This document shows positions 1 to 9,549 of a stretch of 64,000 bases of DNA, piece after piece (position 1 is the stretch's first letter; every line of letters begins with the position of its first letter). Below the pieces are notes generated by a model. The model saw only the letters and a list, made by a program, of their open reading frames with translations. It made no database searches and was not told where the DNA came from. The DNA is from Gyromitra esculenta. Lineage: Eukaryota; Ascomycota; Pezizomycetes; Pezizales; Discinaceae. The DNA lies in assembly GCA_038503075.1 (NCBI GenBank), contig JBCAML010000004.1:1881149-1945148 (forward strand). Reading direction: 5' to 3'. The position numbers and the translations under genes are program-made.

Positions 1-2
1 CT

Positions 3-874
3 CTCACGAACCGCGACCTCCGTGATGCATTCCTTGCTTCGGCACCAACACCCCCGCTATACGCTTCCGTCCCGTACCCAACCAATATCACGCTCTCTAA
101 CCTCTCCTACTTCTGGTGGGCGCCCACCCTCGTCTACCAGCCCGTCTACCCCCGTTCCCCGTCTTTCCGCTGGAGCTTCTTTCTCAAGCGCGTTGGCGAG
201 GTCATCGCGCTCAGCATCGCAATCTGGTTCCTGAGCGCCCAGTATGCAGTGCCCGTGCTCCAAAACAGCGTCTCGGCGATGGGGCGAATGGATGTGGTGG
301 TAGTACTCGAACGACTCATGAAACTTAGCACCATCAGCCTCGTAATCTGGCTTGCCGGCTTTTTCGCGTTATTCCAGAGTGGCTTAAATGCATTAGCAGA
401 ATGCCTCCGATTTGGGGACCGAGAATTCTACACCGAGTCCGTCCTATCTTTCCCCGCCTCTTGATAGCAGTATTACTAACACAGTACAGCTGGTGGAATT
501 CTGGCTCCGTAGGGACATACTGGAAAACCTGGAACAAGCCCGTCAACCACTTTATGCGACGACACCTCTACGCGCCTCTCCAGGGCCGCGGCTGGTCCTC
601 CCAGAGCGCGTCAGTAATCGTATTCACATTCTCTGCCGTCCTCCACGAACTCCTCGTCGGCGTCCCAACACACAACATCATCGGCGTCGCGTTCGCCGGA
701 ATGATGTTCCAGATCCCACTTGTTAAGATCACTATGCCGTTAGAGAAGATGCGTGGCAGTGGCAGCGTTATTGGGAATGTTATCTTTTGGGTTAGCTTTT
801 GCTTGGTAGGGCAGCCGCTGGCGGCTTTGGTCTATTGGTTTACGTGGCAGGCGAAGTTTGGGGGAGGGAAATAA
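3..874 (+). CDS. MBOAT acyltransferase, DGAT1/ARE type (3' part)
   Basis: The 5' end lies outside the window. The exons are <3..436 and 490..874; the 53-bp intron (437..489) ends in TACAG. Splicing rebuilds the family signature FYTDWWN exactly across the junction. Upstream is an NLSYFWWAPTLVYQ motif typical of DGAT1; downstream come YWKTWNKPV, the putative catalytic His in SAVLHELLVGVP, and FWVSFCLVGQPLAALVYW. Several hydrophobic segments fit a multi-pass ER membrane enzyme. Family knowledge: these enzymes transfer acyl groups from acyl-CoA to diacylglycerol (triacylglycerol synthesis) or sterol (steryl esters) for lipid droplets. The APTL motif favours DGAT1, but a sterol acyltransferase cannot be excluded without the N-terminus. 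The protein ends in a short Gly-rich tail, as usual for the family. Confidence 0.85.
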
Positions 875-1943
875 TAGCGTTTTTTTTTATTTTTTATTTT
901 TCGGTTTTGGCTTTGGATTGGGTGCTTTTTCTTTTTGTTTTCTTTTTTTTATGGATGGGGGATGGGGGTATACTAGGTGGGTGGCGGTATTGTGGGAGGG
1001 TATTTTTTTTTCCGCTAGACTTTTGAGTGTGAGATGGGGAGTTGGGGGGACGGGTACAGATGGGATGTATATGTGGTGTGGTGGTTTGGGAACTGATACT
1101 ACGGCTTAATACAGTAGTATTATTGCATTCATTAGAGTTTTTTTCTTTTCCTTGATTAAAGTCTCGGGTAGCTTTTCCCGCGGAAGTGTATTGATTGTGG
1201 TTGTCAGTGGTTGGGTTAATGATTGGCTTGGGCTATATCCTTCGTGATGGGTATTCGTTAGATATCTACTACTCTTAGCACTGGCACGGCAGTGTAGAAG
1301 TAGATTCAAGGTAGACATTGAGTCATGATATATCACTCGGATGAGGCTGCCTACGGTACAAGAAGGAGGGTGAAATTGGTGCGGTGTTCATTCGTATATC
1401 GTCCTTATGAACATTGGGGCAAATCAATAGTGATACAGAGCTTGCGAAGCCAAAAAGATACCAGAAACATCCCACATTCCCGTTAGCTTCGTGTGCATGG
1501 CCTTGTCTCAATGAACTTGGTTATGGCCATCGCAGTAGACGCTTCTTCCCTTTAGGCCGCTGAGCCATAGGGTAGTTGAATTGCTGGATTCCACTTTAAA
1601 TGGTGGAACAATAGCGTTAGGCTGTGATTGTGATTGGCGGAGTGTATAGAATGTGGGTTCGGTGTTCAATCTAATTCGGCGGTCAATATAGTTCGATGCT
1701 CTATGGAGTACTGTATTCAATGAAGTTACTTACTTGTTTAGTGGCATTGAAGTGGGATATGGGGGTTGCACGGAGGATGGCTTTCTATAGTACGCTTAAG
1801 TTGGTAGGTTGTTCTCTTAACTACATGTATGGCTATTCCTCCAACTGTGACCACCACCAGCACCACCAGCACTACTATTACTGCTACAACTACCACCACC
1901 ACTGCTATCTCCACCGCCATCTCCACTCCACTCCAGCTCCAAA
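875..1943. other. Intergenic region, T-rich 3' flank and simple repeats
   Basis: There is no convincing gene here. T-rich runs at about 880-960 look like the 3' UTR of the acyltransferase. A TACATGTA octamer lies at 1822-1829. An imperfect CAC/CAG/TAC-type trinucleotide microsatellite at about 1848-1925 leads directly into the start of the small secreted protein gene. The ORFs in this stretch are low-complexity by-products of these repeats. Confidence 0.5.
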
Positions 1944-2477
1944 ATGAAGTATCCAGCCCTGTTCCCTCTCCTCCTCATCCTCCTCCTAACCAACCCCATC
2001 GCAGTCTTCTCCGCCCCCAACGAAGACCTCACCAACGACCCCGTCGACTCCATCAAACCCCGTAATCCTATCACCCTCCCAGCCCCCACCACCACCACCA
2101 ACTCCACCAAGCTCCACCCTCGCGAATCCCTCCACCCTCAAACCCTCATCCCCGGCCGTCTTCTCTGCTCTCCACACAACGACTCGCCCCGTCTCGCAGA
2201 CGTCCGTCTCGCCGCCACATCCTTCGGCGCAGTCTGCGACCCCGCTGATCCACCCGTGATCCTCGCCCGCGGCTGCAAAATGCTTTCGTTCCACAGCGAC
2301 GCCGTCATCGGTATGTGCGGGCTTACGGGCGCGCGGATGCCGTGTGGGGATGTGGACGCTGCGGTTGCGATGCTGGGGAGCAGCTATGCTTGTGGGGGCG
2401 AGTACGCTGGTGGACATGTCGAGTTCGAGTGGGGTATCGTTGTGGTTTGGAAGGGTTTGGAAAGCGGGGAGGAGTAG
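1944..2477 (+). CDS. Small secreted cysteine-containing protein, 177 aa
   Basis: This is a single-exon ORF with ATG at 1944. Residues 1 to about 23 form a clear signal peptide (charged start, then a Leu/Ile-rich core, cleavage likely near VFSA-P). A Pro/Thr/Asn-rich linker (about 24-70) precedes a compact C-terminal domain with six cysteines, at LLCSP, AVCDP, RGCKM, GMCGL, MPCGD and YACGG. They could form three disulfides. The arrangement HSDAVIGMCG, then C-x-D-V, then a late C-GG, resembles small secreted proteins common in fungi (remembered resemblance, not a database match). The function is unknown; it could be an effector-like or surface protein. The N-terminal half is very C-rich on the coding strand. 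The start is clear because the signal peptide follows it immediately. Confidence 0.6.
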   Translation: MKYPALFPLLLILLLTNPIAVFSAPNEDLTNDPVDSIKPRNPITLPAPTTTTNSTKLHPRESLHPQTLIPGRLLCSPHNDSPRLADVRLAATSFGAVCDPADPPVILARGCKMLSFHSDAVIGMCGLTGARMPCGDVDAAVAMLGSSYACGGEYAGGHVEFEWGIVVVWKGLESGEE

Positions 2478-3151
2478 GTCCTGGTAGAGGTGTGGTTTTT
2501 GGTTTGAAGAAGCGGGGGGTGGGGTGGGGTGGGGTTTCGTGGAAGATTTAGTTTTAGATATCTCTTTTCTTCTTCTTCTTCGTGTTTTTGCTTTCTCTCT
2601 AGGGGATGGGAAATATACAAAATTCTGCGAAATATAGACTACCCGGTCTCCTCCTCGTAGCTTTAAAATCGTAGAGGATAGACATCTTCCGGTGCTCTAA
2701 GGTTCGTGGAATAGTAAAGTCAATCACCAGCGTTCCGGAGCAGGCTCCCTAATCTGCCTCGAAGATTTGAAAGAAATGGATGGTGAACGTAACTTAGTCT
2801 ATCAGGTAACTCGGATTAAAGTCCCAATCATATAGAAATACCTTCAACGATAAAACAATTCAATTAGGATATTCACTTCATCGGAGGATATTTCAATATG
2901 GTTGACACGCTGCGAGTGATATTTCATGAATAAATATACTGTTGCCAGTCTAATTATATGAATGCTTCATCTACTTAGCAGAAATATTCATGCAACTATA
3001 AAATTCGCTTACGACACATATCGAAGACGGTTGAACCTAGACCCCAGGCCATATCGTAACACGTACTGCTCGCCAAATGAACTAAATGAGACATTGCCCC
3101 ATCATATTCGCAATATCTGAAGGGTGAATACTACGTGCTACAGCCCAGTGA
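2478..3151. other. Intergenic region between convergent genes
   Basis: This is the 3' flank shared by the secreted protein gene (+) and OMA1 (-). A CT-rich stretch at about 2555-2600 follows the upstream stop. The remainder is AT-rich sequence without a supported ORF or repeat. Confidence 0.4.
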
Positions 3152-4820
3152 CTACCATTTAGAGTAGTCGAAAGCTCTCCGAAACTCTTCGGCGTAATTC
3201 AGTGTCCTTCCGGCGCAGTCACTTTCCTCTGCCTTTTGCATGGCCTCAGGCAGCCTTGAGCGAGAAAGAACGCGTGAGCGCGATCCAGAGCAACATTCTA
3301 AGGGCGACTTACCAGTTCTGGATGTTCTCAATCCGCGCTTTATTCTGTGGGCCAATGTCAACTTGATGCCACGCTCAAGATATAACAAAAGGTTATCCTT
3401 ACCGAAGGGTGAGTTGAGAGAAACTGCGGTGGTGCAAATTGCTCGGCTTTTTCCATTCTCTCCCACACGTTTACTGCCTTCGCGGGATTATACTGGTCCC
3501 AATAAGTTTAGTATTCTACCGATCCAATAACAGTTCCTAGAGTAGCATACGCAAGCTTGTGCCATCATCATCAATCCAATGTAATCCGCCTAAGGTAAAC
3601 TGACGTCAGCTTTTCTAGATATCAAGATAGGGGCTCCTCGGAAGTACTTCAGCCTGTATTATAATTAGTAGACAAGTTTTTTTAGTTTTTTTTTTTCCAG
3701 AAAAATCGGGTGCCGCTATGGATCGACTGACCTCTTGTTTCCTTGACCCGGGGCGTAAATAAACCAGATCCATAATATTACCAAGAAGGCTAGTATCGCC
3801 TCCACTAGCAAGGGATATCAAAAGCAATCCTGCCACAGCAAGGAATGATTGGCTCATGCGCTCGGAGGCGTGATGGGCAACTGTATGTGCAATCTCATGC
3901 GACATAACAGCTGCTAGCCCATCCTCATCATCGGAAATCTCTAAAATACCACTATAGGTATTTCGACCTTAGCAGGTTATCTAAATAGGCCCAAGTTATG
4001 GAACTACAAACCTGAATACGAAAACCTTCCCACTGTCTAGATGTAAGCACCGGGAACCAGACTTTAGCCACTGAAATGCTCTGAATTGGCTTACCCAGGA
4101 ATAACAAAGGCATTCTTGATCGAGTCATCTTTAATCACGAAAACCTCCCAATCCAAGTCATCCAATCCAGATACCGGCACCAGACTAGTAACACGAGAGT
4201 CATTAGCAATCTCACCGCTAGCTAACAGATCAGAACCTGCCCTACCGGTCCATAACTCTCTTGACAAATCGTGTGGTTGGATGCCAGGAATGCAATATTT
4301 GACCTCCGTAATTCCTCTTCACCTCACCGTACCTGGATTGGTATATGAAGCATCAGGAAAAACGTCCATTGACAACGATAGTTCACCAGTAGAGCGCGGT
4401 TACATTTGTTTCGCCATCTCGCTCTCCATAGAAGGGCTCACAAAATTAAACCTCCTCCTACCAGACACCGGCACGGTTTCAATATTGTAAAAATAGAACG
4501 TGCCAGCGCCGCCAGCAGTTATCCATACAAACTTTCTTCAACCCCCAACCCTCTGGTTAGCATTTCTTGATTTCGGTTAATTAGGCTTCGGCGCCTGACC
4601 TGAAGTTAGGTCTTTGCCATAGCTGGCGCAGGGCCTGTCTTCGGCTTTGGAATCTCTGATATTGATATCGGGGATCCTGAAAACGGATATACGCCGTTCG
4701 TTGTTGCTGTGGTTTGATCAAAAGAGGTTGACGGAAAGCCGACAGCCTCGCCGTGCCAGTGGTGAACCGTGGCAAAGTTCTTGGTAAGGGAACCGTAGCA
4801 AAAATATTGCGTACGAACAT
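3152..4820 (-). CDS. oma1: Mitochondrial metalloendopeptidase OMA1 (M48 family)
   Basis: Ten exons: 4820..4600, 4535..4404, 4332..4246, 4184..4095, 4032..4012, 3951..3732, 3589..3551, 3492..3403, 3344..3313, 3254..3152. All phases close, giving 344 aa, close to yeast Oma1. The N-terminus is Arg/Gln-rich without acids, as in a mitochondrial presequence. Next come a Gly-rich membrane stretch (WITAGGAG), VPVSGRRRF, YGGQILHSWHP, NAFVIPGGKVFVFSG, the zinc motif SHEIAHTVAHH (HExxH), and EADYIGL with the third zinc-ligand Glu. THPSNKARIENIQNW closes the protease region. Family role: inner-membrane quality control and stress-activated proteolysis. The 21-nt exon 5 is a microexon. The junction of exons 6 and 7 gives QE-ADYIGL, two residues shorter than I expect, but it keeps the Glu ligand. 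The gene appears intact. Confidence 0.9.
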
Positions 4821-5602
4821 AGCGATTTTGAGAATGAAATGGGGAGGAAACCGCTGCTTGTTAGAGGCGTTGATTGTATAGCGTCGTCGCGCGGAAGACT
4901 ACGTGCGGAGCCGCTTACGCCACTGTGTGCATATGCCCATCATCTAACTACTGCCAGGTACAACGCATAATTCCACCTCCCTGAGCAGATCCACACATAG
5001 ATGCAGGGTCTTGGTGTCATGATTCAGGAAACATTGCAACAGATTAATTGATACGACAAGACTAACAAACGCCTGTTACTTAGCTACCCTACAAATCAAT
5101 TTATTGAAGACGGGCATCCCCAGTTGTACCGCGGTGATCCGACACACGAAGTCTTATATCGTATCTTGAGCTAACAAGCGCATACAGAAAATCTTTAGAG
5201 ATGAAATAACTTCTCTTTTTACACCACAGCGCGAGAATTATGCAGCCTAGGTGTAATATAGGTACAAAAAAACGGAAATGTCTTGAGATATATAGAAACG
5301 CCCAAAGGGAAGAAAAAAAAATATGGTACAGCGAAAAGAATGCCAATCCAATACAAAAAAAAACCGTTGTAACGGTTAGACACCATATCCCAAATCTCCA
5401 GATATACAGCGCAAAACAAAAAGACCACCGGCTGCAAAAGAGAGACGAAAAGAAATGTAGCCTCTTGAAGATTTTCCCACAAAACACCTCACCCCGCCCC
5501 CACCCAAAAAAAAAAACCATAAGCGCTCCAAAACAAAGATATAGACTCCTACCGACCTTCCCATTAACAGATGGGAGATATCTAGGAAATAAAATCGCAC
5601 GT
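4821..5602. other. OMA1 promoter and 3' flank of the scaffold gene
   Basis: This is an AT-rich spacer between two genes on the minus strand. It has A-runs at about 5310-5370 and 5505-5520, which in minus-strand sense are T-runs and fit a 3' UTR. The ORFs across 5100-5600 on both strands are low-complexity and overlap the real final exon of the scaffold gene. No gene is supported. Confidence 0.4.
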
Positions 5603-8600
5603 CTAATCCTCCTCCATCAACGAATCTTCGGTATCTCGCCATTCTCTAGCTTGAACGGAGAGTCTCTTAACACCAACTATTCTGTCTGCATAAAGAGATT
5701 CACAGGCAGTCCTATTTTATACCATTAGTTTCACACTCTTCAATTATTTTTAAGCAAAATTCAAAATAAAGTCATACCTATAAGTAATAGCTCTCTGCGA
5801 TGAGATAACTCCAATAGCTTGCAAAACTGCCTTTCGAGAATCTCTTGCAAAAACAGCGGGGTGACCAATCCACTCAAGTGCAGATTCAAGCTCTGCATCC
5901 AAAGCTGTTACGGTGGTAGCATCGATACCAGAAGCAGGTGTGAAATTGTGTTCAAGTGGTGGTGTTGGAGCAGAAGTGTGCTGTAGTTGTGACAAAGAAA
6001 CCGCACCTTCGGGTAGCTCAGGCAGTGGCATATTCGGAGACGGCGCTGGTAGCGGAGGCAGCCCTCCTTTGCCTAACCCCTTGAGAATTGTCCTTGTTTC
6101 ACTAAGCAGTGTCTGTGCCCTATCATGTTGACCTCGAGAGACGAGTGTTAATGCTCGGCTCAACATATCCGATGTCAACAATTCCATGCGGCGCTGCACG
6201 ACCATTGGGTGTGGCGGAATTGGCGGCGAACCAGGCCGGCCATTACTCCTCTTCGAGTTTGATGGCGGTAACATTGTAATTGCCAGGAGGTGCGGCCGCG
6301 ATAGCTGTGAAAGCGTTCCATCCCGTTGGAGGTCTCCATATGTCAGGTCAGCCTGGATAAGCGGGATCTCCTCAATGCTAACTGTTCTTTGTTCGTCTTG
6401 ATCATTTGAGCCACCTAATGCTTCTAACCCAGACACAATAGACTCCCATGCGTCCTGGGGAGCTGTGTCACCCTGCGAATTGTCGGGAGATATTACCAAT
6501 TGAACCAAGACGTCTACATAAATTAGCTTGGATGAAATGTATCACATAGAAGTTATTGAGAACCTACCTTTTTTATCTCCAAACCGAAGATCGCCCAAAG
6601 ACGCTTCGGCTTCCCGGCCAGACGCCCTTTTTGATACGTGCAATGCACCGCTTATTTTCACAAATCTTGCTGGTGATCCTTCGGGAAGCTTAAGCTTAAG
6701 CTTTGCGTTTTGATGCGAGAGCGTTTGCAAGGAGCCGATACAACCAGCAACACATTCTCTCAACATCATCCAATCCTTGACGTAGGTGAATTGTCCCTTC
6801 GTCCTAGTCGACAACTCGATCATGGTATCCGGCTTGTGCGTAAGACCGAGACCAAAAGAATGAATCGTGATCCTACATATTCGTCAGCATTGATTGGATC
6901 AATAAGAATTGGATGAAAACCTACTTCGCAGCTTCAGCCCTCGACACTACAAAATCCACATTCTCCGTATCCGAAGTTGAAGAATCGCTAATCAAGAGGA
7001 TCGAAGCAATGGGGTTACTCGATTTTCGCTGCATCAACAAATCCATTGCAACGTTCGCTCCATCGACCACATCAGTGCGCAGCGTTTTCTGACCCACAGG
7101 GCGAACAGAGTTGATAGCTTTTGCCCACCCACCCCAACTCTTAGTCAACAAAGAAGTCAGAGCAACCCCTCCGTTGCTTGATCCAAAACTAACCAGACCT
7201 ATCCTATCCCGTTCTCCGAGGTTTTGAACAAGGAACTTCAGTGCATCCCGAAGCAAGTTGATTTTGAGACCTTGCATTGATGAGGATACGGGAATAACGA
7301 CAACCACATCAAGAGGTATGTGCATAGATTGAGGGAGATTAGGTCTTCCTCCTCTGATAGACGCAGTATACTCAGTAGGTGCCGTGACGACCGATCGACT
7401 TCCACCATGTGTACCACTATAGGTTGAGTTGACGGAGGATACTCGCCTTGTGGTCTTCATGGTACGATAATCGTCGTCATCAACGTCGGAGCTGGATTGG
7501 ATCTTCTCTTCGTATTGGGGGCTGCGCAAAGGAGTAGGGTCAACGGCGTTCAGGTCAAGGAGAGCACGTTGCCATTGGTCGAGCTGAACTTGATTGGGGA
7601 ACAAAAGGTGGAATTGGGGAAGTTCGGCCACCGAAAGGTTTAAGGTGAGAATGTGCATGTTGTCATCTAGAAGATTATTCGTATTAGAAACCAAAGGCTT
7701 TGCGTTGGGGCGCCTGAAAGAAATAAAATACCTCGGGAACTTGAATCATTGACCTTCTTCAGATGCTTCTTGATGAGGATAGAACCCTTCAATGTGCACT
7801 TGACGGCTCTTTTCTTTTGCTGCCCATTTGACCATTGAGAAGCAGCCGAGGAAACCTTCTTTTCCTTCACACAAATGAGCATTTCCGAGAAGAGGTAGCA
7901 CTCCAATTCTTGCCATGCCTGACAATCTTTCCCGACTTTAATAGTTCCGTGAAGGCGAAGTTTTCCAAATCTACTTATATATCAGTGCTGCTCATAAATA
8001 AATGACGAACGAAAACTCACCGAGAGAAATCAAGCCCATGCCAATTTTCAACTCTCAGACGGAGGTCCTCGGTGATTGTGGCAAGTGCTTCCAGTTCCCG
8101 TTCCCTCTCCAACTCACGTTCTCTTTGTTGTCGTGCCGATGCGCTCTCCCTTTCCCTTTCCCTTTCCCTTTCCCTTTCGAACGAATATTGACTTCGGCCC
8201 GTCGGACTAGGAGGCTGGTACTGCTGGTCATACCCTGCTGGTAACGATGGGACTGGTGGTATTTCTTCATTGTATGAAGGCTGCCATTTCCTTTCTGGTA
8301 CCTCGATCGTGACGAGACAGGTCAAACTTTGCTGGACCTTAGATCGCGTGAGTGTTGGAAATTCGCTCTTGACGGTAACAGTAGGCGGTGGTATGGGATT
8401 GATTACGGAGCTTCGTGGGCTCAGCTCACTCTCCATGCTCTGGACATCATAATCATGGCGACGAACAGGTGCTGCTGCAGTGACGATAGATGGATCTGGA
8501 TAGCCTTCACTAGCACTAACAGAAACACCGCTATTGTTGCGCCAGTGTCCACTATCATGTTGCCGTTGGTTAGAATCCCTTAAATCGTTGCGACTCTCTA

Positions 8601-9549
8601 CCCGACTGTCCCTGTTCAGGCTAGAAGTTCGACTACCTTGTCTACTTCGAGACCTGCTGTTGTAGTTATCGTATTGAGGAGAAATTCGCTCTCTCTCTCT
8701 CTCTCTCTCCCTCTCTCTCTCCCGTTCTCGCTCCCTTTCACCCTCTCGCTCCCGTTCGCGTTCGCGTTCCCTCTCCCTTTCCCGCTCTCTCTCTCGTTCT
8801 CGTTCCCGCTCCCGATCTCGTTCTCGCTCTCTAGGCGGTTCCCGGCTATCTGCAACTGACACGGATCTAACAATGCTGCTGAGTTTTTCTATGGGAAGTC
8901 AATATATGCAAGGCTTGCCGGTACATAGCTTGGAATATAAACACGAACCTATGTCTAGGACATTTCCGCCACGACTAGAATCCAGTCCAAGTGGAGCATT
9001 GCATTGAGGGCAAAACTGGAAATCTACCCCCTTGATGAATTCATAAAAACATGCTTCGTGAGATACATGACTACAGGAGAACTGAAGGATACGCTCCCCT
9101 CGTAATGTATGTTCTAGCGGCTCCTCACACACGGCACAAATACTTCCCACAAAGGTTCTATCGCGGCGACTGCGCCCACGGTCCATGTCTAGCATGCCCG
9201 CCATGGTGTTCGGCCGATGTTGCGATTGGGAATCAGAGGTAATGGAAGGAGCTCGAGCAGTGGATGTTACCGAAGGGGCAACTGATCGTGTATGCGAATT
9301 GGTTGAATGATTGCTGTTGTTAGTGAATTGTTCACCGAGGTGAGAATCACTGGCAAGACGACGGAGGCCGAATTGTCGCTGGCGAGTGGGAGGAAGACCA
9401 ACAAAAGAGTTGCCCGAACTACCCGAAACGCAGGACTCGGCAGGGGATCGAAGCTTGCTGCTACGGCGGCCACTTAGCAAGCCACGACGAAACCACTGGG
9501 GACTTTCTTCCTTCGTGCTGGGAGGTCTTGAGGAACGAAAGCTCGTCAT
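5603..9549 (-). CDS. RING-H2 / PH / vWA protein, Far1/Ste5-type signalling scaffold
   Basis: Seven exons: 9549..8949, 8888..8021, 7970..7732, 7666..6925, 6872..6568, 6513..5778, 5711..5603. They sum to 3600 nt, or 1199 aa. ATG at 9549 is the first in frame. Residues 138-183 form a RING-H2 finger (C138, C141, C159, H161, H164, C167, C180, C183). An (RE)n tract covers about 220-270, with a second short one near 445-475. A PH domain (about 490-608) has ECYLFSEMLICVKEKK and a closing helix with Trp601. A vWA domain (about 687-880) follows, then a conserved-looking tail ending RIVGVKRL...MEED. The order RING, PH, vWA is that of yeast Far1 and Ste5, which tether Gbeta-gamma, Cdc24 or MAPK modules at the membrane. 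An alternative label is simply a RING/vWA E3 ligase. The architecture is certain; the scaffold role is inferred. Confidence 0.8.
8690..8835 (-). repeat. GA/CT microsatellite encoding Arg-Glu repeat
   Basis: A purine-rich (minus strand) run of GAG/CGG/CGA/GAA units inside exon 2 of the scaffold gene encodes an almost uninterrupted Arg-Glu dipeptide tract. It mixes AG and CG Arg codons, so selection on the peptide as well as slippage is plausible. A shorter hexamer-like block (ccctttc units on the plus strand, about 8149-8180) encodes a second Arg/Glu run. Long ORFs on the other strand and in other frames here are artefacts of the repeat. Confidence 0.85.

Noticed and set aside
5101..5642. Hydrophobic Phe/Trp-rich ORFs upstream of 5640
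   Set aside because: They arise from A/T-run 3' UTR sequence and overlap the last exon of the scaffold gene in another frame.
8638..8873. Long ORFs on both strands with Ser-Leu or Arg-Glu dipeptides
   Set aside because: They are other-frame readings of the GA/CT microsatellite; only the minus-strand Arg-Glu frame joins the RING and PH exons.
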